Shown: piece after piece, positions 32,651 to 41,580 of the stretch
Numbering within the stretch: the stretch's first letter is position 1
Layout: each line of letters begins with the position of its first letter
Assembly: GCF_014203835.1 (NCBI RefSeq)
Contig: NZ_JACHJW010000001.1
Location: forward strand, 3,174,501-3,238,500
From: Micromonospora polyrhachis
GTDB taxonomy: Bacteria > Actinomycetota > Actinomycetes > Mycobacteriales > Micromonosporaceae
DNA: 64,000 nucleotides
Direction of reading: 5' to 3'
Notes under the pieces: generated by a model
What the model saw: only the letters and a program-made list of their open reading frames with translations
What the model was told of the DNA's origin: nothing
Database searches by the model: none
Program-made: the position numbers and the translations under genes

Positions 32651-35600
32651 GTGCTTCCGTTCAGCGCCGCGCCCCCCGGCGGCTCCTCCGTGGGCACCCG
32701 TCCGTTCGTCGCGGACCTGCACATCCACTCGAAATATTCGCGGGCCTGTAGCCGTGACCTCAGCATGCCCAACCTCGCGTGGTGGGCCCGGCGCAAGGGC
32801 GTCAGCCTGCTCGGCACCGGCGACTTCACCCACCCGGCGTGGTACGAGCACCTACGCGAAACCCTGCAACCAGCCGAGCCGGGCCTCTACCGGCTCAGCC
32901 CGGAGCAGGAGCGGGACATCGCCCGCCGGTTGCCGCCCCGGCTGTCCAGCGTCGCCGAGGCCAATCCGGTCCGGTTCCAGCTCAGCGTGGAGATCTCCAC
33001 GATCTACAAGCGGGACGACCGGACCCGTAAGGTGCACCACCTGATCTACCTGCCGGATCTGGACGCGGTCGCCCGGTTCAACACCGCGCTCGGGCGGATC
33101 GGCAACCTGGGCTCCGACGGGCGGCCGATCCTCGGGCTCGACTCGCGGGACCTGCTGGAGATCACCCTGGAGGCGAGCCCGGACGGCTACCTCGTGCCGG
33201 CGCACATCTGGACGCCGTGGTTCTCGGCGCTCGGCTCGAAGTCCGGCTTCGACGCCATCGCCGACTGCTACGCCGATCTTGCCGACCACATCTTCGCCGT
33301 CGAGACCGGCCTCTCCTCCGACCCGGAGATGAACTGGCGGGTCTCCAGCCTGGACCGCTACCGGTTGGTCTCCAACTCCGACGCGCACTCGGCGCCGGCG
33401 CTGGCCCGGGAGGCCACCGTCTTCGACACCGAGCTGGACTACTTCGCGGTCCGGTCGGCGATGCGTACCGGCAACGGGCTGCACGGCACGATCGAGTTCT
33501 TCCCGGAGGAGGGCAAGTACCACGCCGACGGGCACCGGGTCTGCGGCGTGAACTGGCAACCGGAGCAGACCCGCCAGGTGGGCGGGCAGTGCCCGGAGTG
33601 CGGCAAGGGGCTCACCGTCGGCGTACTCAGCCGGGTCGAGGACCTTGCCGACCGCCCCGAGGGGCACCAGCCGGCGAACGCGCCGAAGGTCACCCACCTC
33701 ATCCAGTTGGCCGAGATCGTCGGCGAGATCAACAACGTCGGGCCGAAGTCGAAGACGGTGCAGGGGCAGCTCAACGACCTGGTCGCCAACCTTGGCGCGG
33801 AGCTGGACATCCTCACCACCACCCCGCTCGACGACATCTCGACGGCCGGCGGCGAACTGCTCGCCGAGGCCATCGGCCGGGTCCGCCGTGGGCAGGTCCG
33901 CCGAATTCCCGGGTACGACGGCGAGTACGGCGTGATCACCGTCTTCGAGCCGGGCGAGCTGGACCGTTCCGCACCCGGTGTGCAGGCGGACGCGCTCTTC
34001 GACGTACCCGTGCCGGCGCAGCGCAAGCCCGCCGAGCCGGCGGTGAAGCCCCGCACCCGGACCCCGGCGAAGGCCGAGCCGAAGCGGCGGGCAACCCGGG
34101 CGGCGGCGAGCCTGCCACCGCCCCCGCCGATCGCCCCGCCGCCCTCGCCGCACGAACCGTTCGAGCCGATGCTGGCCGGAATGGAGGAGGTCGGCACCGG
34201 TCTGCTCGACCGGCTGGACGCGATGCAGCGGGTCGCCGCCTCGGCGCCGGGTGGGCCGCTGCTGATCGTGGCCGGTCCGGGCACCGGCAAGACCCGTACG
34301 TTGACCCACCGGATCGCGTACCTCTGCGCGGAGCTGAACGTCTTCCCCGAGCACTGCCTGGCGATCACCTTCACCCGGCGGGCCGCCGAGGAGCTGCGGC
34401 ACCGGCTGGACGGTCTGCTCGGGCCGGTCGCCGAGGCCGTCACCGTGGGCACCTTCCACTCGCTGGGCCTGTCGATCCTGCGGGAGAACGCCCGCGCCGC
34501 CGGCCTGCCGGAAGATTTCCGGATCGCCGACGACGCCGAGCGGGCCGCCGCCCGGACCGAGGCCGGCACCGACGACGCGGCGTACGTCAAGCTGCTGCGC
34601 GCCCAGGACCTGGTTGACCTGGACGAGCTGGTCACCCTGCCGGTGAGTCTGCTGCGTGACGACCCCGAGTTGGTCGAACGCTACCGGGACCGGTGGCGGT
34701 GGATCTTCGTGGACGAGTACCAGGACGTCGACGCCGTCCAGTACGAGTTGCTGCGACTGCTCAGCCCGGCCGACGGAAACCTGTGCGCGATCGGCGACCC
34801 CGATCAGGCGATCTACTCGTTCCGGGGGGCCGACGTCACCTACTTCCTGCGCTTCTCGCAGGACTTCACCGACGCACGGCTGGTCCGGCTGACCCGCAAC
34901 TACCGGTCGTCCGCCCCGATCCTGGCCGCGGCGGTGCAGGCCATCGCACCGACTTCCCTGGTACGCGGGCGGCGGCTGGACCCGGCCCGGCTGGATCCGG
35001 AGGCTCCCCTGGTCGGGCGCTACCCGGCCCGGTCGGTGGCCGACGAGGCCGATTTCGTGGTCCGTACCGTCGACGACCTGGTGGGTGGACTCTCCCACCG
35101 GTCGCTGGACTCGGGGCGGATCGACGGCCGCTCGTCGAACGTGTCGTTCTCCGACATCGCGGTCCTCTACCGTACGGACGCCCAGTCGGCACCGATCATC
35201 GACGCGCTGAGCAGGGCGAACGTGCCGGTGCAGAAGCGGTCACACAACCGGCTGCGGGACCGGCCCGGGGTCGCGTTGATCGCCCGCGAGCTGCGGCACG
35301 CCGACGGGCTCGGTGGGTCGCTGGCCGCCCGGGTACGCCTCGCCGGGCAGGTGCTCGCCCAGCGTTTCGCCGCCCCGACGCTGGACGCGCCGACCGGCGT
35401 GGGACCGGAGGACATCTGGAGTGCGGTGGAGGTGCTCACCCCGCTCGCCCTGCGCTGTGGCGACGACCTTCCGTCGTTCCTGGCCCAGATCGCCACCGGG
35501 GCCGAGGTCGACGCGCTCGACCCGCGCGCCGAGGCGGTCACCCTGCTCACCCTGCACGCCGCGAAGGGGCTGGAGTTCCCGGTCGTCTTCCTGGTCGGCT

Positions 35601-35866
35601 GTGAGGACGGGCTGCTGCCGTTCCGGTTCCCGGGTAACGATCCCACCGACGACGCGGTGGCCGAGGAACGGCGGCTCTTCTTCGTCGGACTGACCCGAGC
35701 GCAGGATCGCCTCTACGTCAGCCACGTACAGCGGCGGCACCGGCACGGTCGCGAACATGACTGCCGCCCCACGCCGTTCCTGGACGCGATCGACGCGGGG
35801 CTCTTCGAGCGGTTCGGTGACACCGAGCCGCGCCGACCGAAGGACCGCCAACTTCGGCTGCTGTGA
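32651..35866 (+). CDS. Endonuclease Q-like PHP nuclease fused to UvrD/PcrA helicase
   Basis: 1071 residues. The N-terminal 400 residues match the endonuclease Q (TIGR00375/YqxK) family: PHP metal motifs ADLHIHSKYS, GTGDFTHP, VHHLIYLP, PAHIWTPW and NSDAHS, and a zinc finger with C near 297 and CPECGKG near 314. A Pro/Ala/Lys linker (about 450-510) joins a complete superfamily 1A helicase: GPGTGKTRT (about 541), ITFTRRAAEEL, IFVDEYQDVD (about 686), GDPDQAIYSFRGA, LTRNYRS, LHAAKGLEFPVVFL and VGLTRAQDRLYVS. EndoQ nicks 5' of deaminated bases; here incision and unwinding appear joined. GTG 32651 has GGAAGGA 6 bases upstream; ATG 32636 is an alternative. Confidence 0.88.
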   Translation: MLPFSAAPPGGSSVGTRPFVADLHIHSKYSRACSRDLSMPNLAWWARRKGVSLLGTGDFTHPAWYEHLRETLQPAEPGLYRLSPEQERDIARRLPPRLSSVAEANPVRFQLSVEISTIYKRDDRTRKVHHLIYLPDLDAVARFNTALGRIGNLGSDGRPILGLDSRDLLEITLEASPDGYLVPAHIWTPWFSALGSKSGFDAIADCYADLADHIFAVETGLSSDPEMNWRVSSLDRYRLVSNSDAHSAPALAREATVFDTELDYFAVRSAMRTGNGLHGTIEFFPEEGKYHADGHRVCGVNWQPEQTRQVGGQCPECGKGLTVGVLSRVEDLADRPEGHQPANAPKVTHLIQLAEIVGEINNVGPKSKTVQGQLNDLVANLGAELDILTTTPLDDISTAGGELLAEAIGRVRRGQVRRIPGYDGEYGVITVFEPGELDRSAPGVQADALFDVPVPAQRKPAEPAVKPRTRTPAKAEPKRRATRAAASLPPPPPIAPPPSPHEPFEPMLAGMEEVGTGLLDRLDAMQRVAASAPGGPLLIVAGPGTGKTRTLTHRIAYLCAELNVFPEHCLAITFTRRAAEELRHRLDGLLGPVAEAVTVGTFHSLGLSILRENARAAGLPEDFRIADDAERAAARTEAGTDDAAYVKLLRAQDLVDLDELVTLPVSLLRDDPELVERYRDRWRWIFVDEYQDVDAVQYELLRLLSPADGNLCAIGDPDQAIYSFRGADVTYFLRFSQDFTDARLVRLTRNYRSSAPILAAAVQAIAPTSLVRGRRLDPARLDPEAPLVGRYPARSVADEADFVVRTVDDLVGGLSHRSLDSGRIDGRSSNVSFSDIAVLYRTDAQSAPIIDALSRANVPVQKRSHNRLRDRPGVALIARELRHADGLGGSLAARVRLAGQVLAQRFAAPTLDAPTGVGPEDIWSAVEVLTPLALRCGDDLPSFLAQIATGAEVDALDPRAEAVTLLTLHAAKGLEFPVVFLVGCEDGLLPFRFPGNDPTDDAVAEERRLFFVGLTRAQDRLYVSHVQRRHRHGREHDCRPTPFLDAIDAGLFERFGDTEPRRPKDRQLRLL

Positions 35867-35894
35867 CGCCGCGCGGGTTGGTGTCTGTGGTTTC

Positions 35895-36623
35895 CTAACC
35901 GCACAGCAGGGCGGCGAGCAGCGCGCCGACGAGTAGGGCTGGCCCCAGCGGCAGGGCGGCCTGCCGACCGACCCGGCCGGTCAGTAGCAGGCAGAGCGCG
36001 ATCACACCGGCGATGACGTGGGGCAGCACCAACCCCAGCAGTACGGCGGGCCACCCCAGCCAGCCCAGCAGCAGACCGAGTACGCCGCCCAGCTTGACGT
36101 CGCCGAACCCGAGCCGGGAACCGGGAAGCAGGGCGAGCAGCACGTACGCGCCGATGGAAACCAGCGCGCCGGCCAGTGCGCGGAGCAGCGGTTGGGGCGT
36201 ACCGATGGTCAGGGTCGCGCCCACCAGCCCGAGCACCGCAGCCAGGCCAGCCGCTGCCACCAGTGGGTCGGGGAGTCGCAGACTGGTCAGGTCGATGGCG
36301 GCCAGGGGGAGGCCGATCGCCGCGACAGCGAGGAAGGCCGGTAGTGCCGGGTCGTCACGTAACCCGGCGACGAGCAGACCGAACGATGCCGCGCCGGCCA
36401 CGATGGTCGACCAGGTGGGTGGTCCCTGACGGGCGGTGCAGACCGGACAGCGGGTGGCCGGGCCCAGCCATCTGGAAGGACCGGTCCGTGGTGCTCGGGC
36501 ACAGTGGCACGCGGAGCGCGATACGGTGCCCGCCTCGATGGCGAGTCGATAGGCGAGTCGGGGAGTGACTCCCCCACCGACCGCACCGAGTACGACGGCG
36601 GCAACAGCGATTGCGACGGACAC
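35895..36623 (-). CDS. Prepilin peptidase (A24 family)
   Basis: About 242 residues with seven or eight membrane helices. The two catalytic Asp of the type IV prepilin peptidases are in DLTSLRLPDPLV and GFGDVKLGGVLG (GxGD motif). A Cys-rich loop (CHCARAP ... CPVCTA) matches the zinc-binding region of PilD-like enzymes. It would process pilin-like proteins at the membrane. GTG 36623 gives an N-terminal hydrophobic start; the frame is open to 36704. No pilin genes lie nearby. Confidence 0.8.
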   Translation of the reverse strand: MSVAIAVAAVVLGAVGGGVTPRLAYRLAIEAGTVSRSACHCARAPRTGPSRWLGPATRCPVCTARQGPPTWSTIVAGAASFGLLVAGLRDDPALPAFLAVAAIGLPLAAIDLTSLRLPDPLVAAAGLAAVLGLVGATLTIGTPQPLLRALAGALVSIGAYVLLALLPGSRLGFGDVKLGGVLGLLLGWLGWPAVLLGLVLPHVIAGVIALCLLLTGRVGRQAALPLGPALLVGALLAALLCG

Positions 36624-36877
36624 GCGACCAGATGATATTGACGATTGCCAAATATGTGGTAGCCCGACAATAGTACGAATCCTCCCTTGAGCGGGCGACA
36701 TCACACACGCGACAGATGCTGACCAATTGCATCACAGAGGACAAAAACGGGCGACCTCTGGCGGGGTTGGCGCGATTTCGGTATAGGGCCTGTCGCAACC
36801 GCACGCTACGGTGACCAGAGCCGGCGCACTCCCGATGCTGGTCGGTGTTTCCGCCGAAGCCGCTCGAAGGAAGATCG

Positions 36878-37630
36878 ATGTCTCAGCACGGACCACCCGG
36901 TGGGCCGTACTTCTCCCAGCCGTCGAGAGCATCGTCGGACAAACCAAACGAATACACTCCACCGTCCGACCCGTGGAGCGCCGAGGATCCCTGGCACAAC
37001 AGTGCATCCAGCGCCCCGGCGAGCGGGGCGCCGCAGCCGGGTCACCACCTTCCCGGTCAGGCGTACGGATCAACCCCTCCACCCGGCTCACCCGCCGGAA
37101 TCCCGCCGACGGTACGCGACCCCTGGCAATCCCCGCACCCCTGGCTGCCCGCTGGTCCAGCACTGCAGGAGAAGCGCCGCAGTAACATCCTCACCGCCGC
37201 CGTGGTGGTGTTGGCGGCGCTGCTCTGTGGTGCCGGTGGAACCGCGACCTACCTCTTCGGTGAATCCCGAGGAGCAAAAACCAACCAGGCGGTGGAAACA
37301 CCGACCAGCATGACCGGACAGACCACCCCGGTCGCGTCCGGCAGCCCTGCGTCGACGACCGAGGCCACCGCCGGACCGTCCCTGGTGGACGTACGGTTCG
37401 TCAAGGTTGGCGAGTGCGTGAAGTCTGGAGACGACAACGAAACACTGATGTTCAGGATCACAGAGTGCGGGCCGGATACGTACCAGGTGTTGCAACGCTT
37501 CGAGGGATCCGTCGACGACGATAGAGATGCCGAAGCCAAATGCTCGGGAGTACCCGGTTACACCGACTGGTACTTCTACAAGAGCGGATTTGACGCGCTC
37601 GACTTCGTGCTCTGTCTCAAACTGCGCTAA
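36878..37630 (+). CDS. LppU/SCO3897-type membrane protein
   Basis: 250 residues: a Pro/Ser/Gly-rich cytoplasmic N-terminus with DPW repeats, one membrane helix (residues about 105-125: ILTAAVVVLAALLCGAGG), a Thr/Ser linker and a small extracytoplasmic domain with paired Cys (VGECVKSG ... ITECGPDTYQV ... AKCSGVPG ... DFVLCLKLR). Domain pattern matches the LppU/SCO3897 group of unknown function. GAAGGA sits 6 bases before ATG 36878. Tandem paralogue follows 25 bp later. Confidence 0.7.
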   Translation: MSQHGPPGGPYFSQPSRASSDKPNEYTPPSDPWSAEDPWHNSASSAPASGAPQPGHHLPGQAYGSTPPPGSPAGIPPTVRDPWQSPHPWLPAGPALQEKRRSNILTAAVVVLAALLCGAGGTATYLFGESRGAKTNQAVETPTSMTGQTTPVASGSPASTTEATAGPSLVDVRFVKVGECVKSGDDNETLMFRITECGPDTYQVLQRFEGSVDDDRDAEAKCSGVPGYTDWYFYKSGFDALDFVLCLKLR

Positions 37631-37655
37631 CCATCACTGATTCTCTGGGGAAATC

Positions 37656-38612
37656 ATGTCAACCTACGGACCGCCCGGCCCGAACCAGCCCGAAGACCCG
37701 TACGGCGAGAAGACCACGGCAATGCCTGGCGGCTACCCACCGCCGCAGGGCCAGTACCCGCCTCCGCCGTCCGGTGGTTACCCACCTCCACCGCCCGGCC
37801 AGCCCCAATGGGGTGCGTCGCAGCAGCCACAACAGCCAGAGTGGGGGCAACCCGCGCAGCCCGAGCAACCGCAGTGGGGTCAGCCCCAGCAGTCGGTCCC
37901 ACCAGCGCAGCCGCAGTGGGGACAGCAGCCACAGCCCGAGCAACCGCAGTGGGGTCAGCCGGCACAGCCCGAACAACCGCAGTGGGGTCAGCAGCCACAG
38001 TCGGTCCCACCAGCGCAGCCGCAGTGGGGACAGGCACCGCAGTCGGTGCCACCCGCGCCATCCGAGTGGGGACAGCAGCCACAGTCGGTGCCGCCCGCGC
38101 CGTCGGAATGGGGACAGCCCCAGCAGCCTGGCCAGTTCGGCCAACCGGTAGCACCGAAGAAGGGCGGCGGCGGAAAGATCGCCCTGATCATCGGGGGCAT
38201 CCTCGCCCTGGTGCTGCTCTGCGTCTGCGGCGGCGTCGGGATCTGGTTCTTCACCTCTGACGACGACGAGAAGGACCCGATCGCCCAACCGACCGCAGCG
38301 CCGACCGCCCGGCCGACGGACCGGCCGTCGGCCGACCCCACTCCCTCCAGGTCGTCCAGCGACGACGATGACACCACCTCCTACAAGAAGGGTGACTGCC
38401 TGAAGAACGAGGGCACCAACTCTTCGCCGAAGCTGCGCAAGGTGCCGTGCGGTCCGGGCACCTACGAGGTGCTGTCCCGGATCCCGTTCACCACCGACGT
38501 GGAGAAGTGCAAGACCGACCCGCTCTTCGGAGCCAAGGAAGCCGACGCGAACTACTACTACGACTCCACCGTGAACAGCGCCGACTACGTGCTCTGCCTG
38601 AAGAAGCGCTGA
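37656..38612 (+). CDS. LppU/SCO3897-type membrane protein, repeat-expanded paralogue
   Basis: 318 residues. The N-terminal 165 residues are Pro/Gln/Trp repeats (about ten QPQWGQ/SEWGQ units, encoded by imperfect DNA repeats), followed by one membrane helix (GGKIALIIGGILALVLLCVC), an acidic/Thr linker and a C-terminal domain GDCLKNEG ... VPCGPGTYEVLSR ... EKCKTDP ... DYVLCLKKR that mirrors its neighbour. Likely co-transcribed with it and ended by the strong terminator at 38629. Function unknown; possible cell-surface or envelope-stress role. Confidence 0.72.
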   Translation: MSTYGPPGPNQPEDPYGEKTTAMPGGYPPPQGQYPPPPSGGYPPPPPGQPQWGASQQPQQPEWGQPAQPEQPQWGQPQQSVPPAQPQWGQQPQPEQPQWGQPAQPEQPQWGQQPQSVPPAQPQWGQAPQSVPPAPSEWGQQPQSVPPAPSEWGQPQQPGQFGQPVAPKKGGGGKIALIIGGILALVLLCVCGGVGIWFFTSDDDEKDPIAQPTAAPTARPTDRPSADPTPSRSSSDDDDTTSYKKGDCLKNEGTNSSPKLRKVPCGPGTYEVLSRIPFTTDVEKCKTDPLFGAKEADANYYYDSTVNSADYVLCLKKR

Positions 38613-38628
38613 CGCAGCACCGATAACC

Positions 38629-38672
38629 AAAACTAGGTCTGTCTAGCGGAATTGCTAGACAGACCTAGTTTT
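38629..38672 (+). terminator. Rho-independent terminator
   Basis: A perfect 19-bp stem (AAAACTAGGTCTGTCTAGC at 38629-38647 and its complement 38654-38672) with loop GGAATT, ending in TTTT. Unusually AT-rich for this genome and an unmistakable terminator for the LppU pair. Confidence 0.92.
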
Positions 38673-38759
38673 ATCTCGACAGCCTGATGCGGCGACACGC
38701 CGTAGCGGCATCTACGCACATCTAGCCTGCCAGCTAGAGATGCGGATACGGTTCGATAC

Positions 38760-40007
38760 GTGGATCCGGTCCGCAACCCGTACGCGCCCGGTGCCGGCCA
38801 GCGACCGCCTGAACTCGCCGGCCGGGGTCGCGAGCTGGAAGTCTTCGACATCGTCCTCGAACGCGTGGCCCGAGGGCGGCCCGAGCGCAGCCTGATGCTC
38901 ACCGGCCTACGCGGGGTCGGCAAGACCGTCCTGCTGAACACGCTGCGCTCCCAGGCCATCGGCCGGCTCTGGGGCACCGGAAAGATCGAGGCCCGCCCGG
39001 ACCAGTCGCTACGCCGCCCGGTCGCCGCCGCACTACACATGGCGGTACGCGAACTCGCCCCGCACCATCGTGCCCCCGATCGGATCGACGCCTTCCTCGG
39101 CGTACTAAAGGCCTTCGCGCTACGTGGCGAGCCGACCTCGGGCGGTCGGGGCGCGGCCCGCCCCCGACTGCGCGACCGCTGGCAACCCGGCATCGACGTG
39201 CCCGCCGCCACCGGTCGGGCCGACTCGGGGGACATCGAGATCGACCTGGTGGAGTTGCTGACCGACGCCGCCGACGTGGCCGCCGACGTGGGGACCGGTA
39301 TCGCGGTCTTCATCGACGAGATGCAGGACCTCGGGGCGGAGGACGTCTCCGGGCTCTGCGCCGCCTGCCACGAGCTGTCCCAGCTCGGTGCCCCGCTGAT
39401 CGTCGTCGGTGCCGGGCTGCCGCACCTGCCGGCCGTACTCTCGGCTGCCAAGTCGTACTCCGAGCGGCTCTTCCGCTACCAGCGCATCGACCGGCTGGAC
39501 CGGCTCGCCGCCGACCGGGCGCTCTGCGCTCCCGCGGGCCGGGAGGACGTCGAGTACGAGCCGAAGGCGCTCGACCTGCTCTACGAGAAGTCCGGCGGCT
39601 ATCCCTACTTCGTGCAGGCGTACGGCAAGGCCACCTGGGACCATGCACCCCGCTCCCCGGTCACCGCCGCCGACGTACGGGTGGCCGCGCCCGAGGCCGA
39701 GGCGGAGCTGGCGGTCGGCTTCTTCGGGTCACGGTTCGAGCGGGCCACTCCCGCCGAACGCGAGTACATGCGGGCGATGGCCACGCTATCCCCGGTTGCG
39801 GGCGAGGAGGAGACCGAGCACCGGGACGACATGGATGCGGCTGTACCGACCGCCGACATCGCCAGGTCGCTGGGGCGCAAGCCGGCCAGCCTGTCACCGG
39901 CCCGCGACGCTCTGATCAAGAAGGGGCTGATCTACTCGGGCGAACGGGGGACGGTGGCGTTCACCGTGCCGCATTTCGGCCGATACCTGCGCACCCAGCC
40001 GAGCTGA
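38760..40007 (+). CDS. AAA/STAND-like ATP-binding protein
   Basis: 415-residue ATPase. Walker A is TGLRGVGKTVLL (about residues 47-58), Walker B VFIDEMQDLG (about 181), followed by an Arg-finger/sensor region and a C-terminal winged helix (TADIARSLGRKPASLSPARD ... FTVPHFGRYL) resembling Orc1/Cdc6-type proteins. The start GTG 38760 gives MDPVRNPYAPGAGQRPPELA. Role unknown; possibly a DNA-binding switch ATPase. The stop lies inside the first unit of a tandem repeat. Confidence 0.7.
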   Translation: MDPVRNPYAPGAGQRPPELAGRGRELEVFDIVLERVARGRPERSLMLTGLRGVGKTVLLNTLRSQAIGRLWGTGKIEARPDQSLRRPVAAALHMAVRELAPHHRAPDRIDAFLGVLKAFALRGEPTSGGRGAARPRLRDRWQPGIDVPAATGRADSGDIEIDLVELLTDAADVAADVGTGIAVFIDEMQDLGAEDVSGLCAACHELSQLGAPLIVVGAGLPHLPAVLSAAKSYSERLFRYQRIDRLDRLAADRALCAPAGREDVEYEPKALDLLYEKSGGYPYFVQAYGKATWDHAPRSPVTAADVRVAAPEAEAELAVGFFGSRFERATPAEREYMRAMATLSPVAGEEETEHRDDMDAAVPTADIARSLGRKPASLSPARDALIKKGLIYSGERGTVAFTVPHFGRYLRTQPS

Positions 40008-40084
40008 CCGACCGGTGCCCGCCCAGGCTGACCGACCGGTGCCCGCCAGGGCCGACGCCAGCACCGCCCAGGCTGACCGACCGA
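40003..40084. repeat. 24-bp repeat over the ATPase stop codon
   Basis: Copies of GCTGACCGACCGGTGCCCGC start at 40003, 40027 and (degenerate) 40072. The first contains the TGA of the AAA gene. Confidence 0.75.
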
Positions 40085-40091
40085 CGGGGGC

Positions 40092-40631
40092 TCAGACCTG
40101 GGCCCAGGCGTGCGGGAAGCTCACGTCCCCGCTGGGCGGTGGCTCGGCACCGCTGACCGCAGCCGGCAGGACCAGTGCCTGCCACGGGTCGCCCAACCCG
40201 GACCAGGGACTGGTCAGCGCGAACCGGGCGGCTGGCTCGAACCCGAACCGCCGATAGAAGGTCGGGTTGCCCAGCACGACGACCAGCCGCTCGCCCAACT
40301 CGGCTGCGGCATCGAGGACGGCCTGCACCACGGCTGTGCCGTAGCCGAGGCCCTGCCGGTCGGGGCGTACCGCCACCGGGCCGAGTGCCAGTGCCGGCAG
40401 GATCCCCGGGTCCACCCGGACCCGGCTCAGTAGTGCGTAGCCGACGATCTCGCCCCCCACCTCGGCCACCATCGACAGTTCGGGAATCCATGCCTCGCTG
40501 GCTCGTAACGCCTCCACCAAGCCCACCTCGGCCGGAACCGGTGCGTCCGGGCGGGCGAACGCCTCGGTCACCACCTGTCGTACCGCCGTGATGTCGGCCG
40601 GCCCCTCGGGTCGCAGCCGCACAGTAGTCAC
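40092..40631 (-). CDS. GNAT family N-acetyltransferase
   Basis: 179-residue acetyltransferase. The acetyl-CoA loop is VRPDRQGLGYGTAVVQAVLD, preceded by LALGPVAV, and the C-terminal strand reads YRRFGFEPAARFAL as in YhbS-like enzymes. GTG 40631 begins VTTVRLRPEGPADITAV; sequence before it in the long frame is non-homologous. Substrate unknown. Confidence 0.83.
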   Translation of the reverse strand: MTTVRLRPEGPADITAVRQVVTEAFARPDAPVPAEVGLVEALRASEAWIPELSMVAEVGGEIVGYALLSRVRVDPGILPALALGPVAVRPDRQGLGYGTAVVQAVLDAAAELGERLVVVLGNPTFYRRFGFEPAARFALTSPWSGLGDPWQALVLPAAVSGAEPPPSGDVSFPHAWAQV

Positions 40632-40729
40632 GCTTGGCGACGCTACCGGTGCGGCACCGCTTTCGGGGGGGCGAATTGCCGGAGTCAGCAAAGGATGGCC
40701 GATCAGTCCAGCGGTTGGCGGGGTGATCA

Positions 40730-41302
40730 ATGGGCCGGCAGGGTATGAAGTTATCCATGAGACCCCTACGTAGCGCCGCGCGGGTACTGCTGAGTGGGAT
40801 CTTCGTGGTCAGCGGAGTCCGGGCTGTCGCGAACCCGGAGCCCTTCGTGAGTCGCGCCCGACAGGTCACCGACCGGGTAGCCCCGCTGCTGGCGAAGACG
40901 AGCCCCCGCATCCCGACCGACCCTCAGACGCTGGTCCGGGTCAACGGTGTCGTACAGGTCGTCGGTGGCCTGCTGTTCGCGACCGGCCGGTTGTCCCGGC
41001 CAGCCGCCGCCGCGCTGGCCGGCACCCTCGTACCCACCACATTGGCTGGGCATTCCTTCTGGGCCATGGAGAACCCGGCGGACCGGGCCAACCATCAGAT
41101 CCACTTCATGAAGAACCTCGGCCTACTCGGCGGTCTTCTGCTCGCCGCCGCCGACACACAGGGACGACCCGGACTGCGGTGGCGGGCCAGCCACGCCGTT
41201 CAGGATGGACGACGTTCGGTGCGCCGGACACTGCGCAGCGCACGTCGCGACGCCCGGATCGCCATGTTGTCGGCGGCGACCGCGCGCCGGCTCCCGGGCT
41301 GA
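40730..41302 (+). CDS. DoxX family membrane protein
   Basis: 190-residue membrane protein of the DoxX family: RSAARVLLSGIFVVSGVRAV opens helix 1, NGVVQVVGGLLFATGRLSRP helix 2 and FMKNLGLLGGLLLAAADTQG the last helix, followed by a basic tail. ATG 40730 has GGGG 6 bases upstream; ATG 40745 and 40757 are in-frame alternatives. DoxX proteins are linked to quinone/redox reactions, but the role here is unknown. Its stop is in the first unit of a 27-bp repeat. Confidence 0.78.
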   Translation: MGRQGMKLSMRPLRSAARVLLSGIFVVSGVRAVANPEPFVSRARQVTDRVAPLLAKTSPRIPTDPQTLVRVNGVVQVVGGLLFATGRLSRPAAAALAGTLVPTTLAGHSFWAMENPADRANHQIHFMKNLGLLGGLLLAAADTQGRPGLRWRASHAVQDGRRSVRRTLRSARRDARIAMLSAATARRLPG

Positions 41303-41405
41303 GCGTCCAAGCCGCAGTACCCGGGCTGAGCGTCCAAGCCGCAGTACCCGGGCTGAGCGTCCAAGCCCGCAGCCGTCGGGCTGAGCGTCCAAGCCGCAGC
41401 CGTCG
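41291..41405. repeat. 27-bp tandem repeat over the DoxX stop codon
   Basis: Four units of CCCGGGCTGAGCGTCCAAGC-type sequence; the GCTGA anchors lie at 41296, 41323, 41350 and 41378. The first contains the stop codon of the DoxX gene. Confidence 0.85.
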
Positions 41406-41580
41406 GCGCACCATAGGATGACGGCGGGTAGTTGAACATGTCGATACTGTCCAAAAGACGACGGGAGTCGGTGAGAGGGAGCGAATCACCTGAAGCACCC
41501 GCCCCGCGTTAACGCGGTAGAAATGTCGCGAACTCATGTGGGATCGGACACGGTCGCATAACGCGGGAGGCGAAGAGGTG

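Noticed and set aside
32852-35098. 748-codon minus-strand frame across the nuclease-helicase gene
   Set aside because: Composition (Gly/Arg/Val/Gln/His) is that of a GC-rich antisense shadow; the plus strand has every helicase motif.
37659-38630. 323-codon minus-strand frame rich in Leu/Arg repeats
   Set aside because: It is the antisense of the PQWGQ repeat region of the LppU-type gene.
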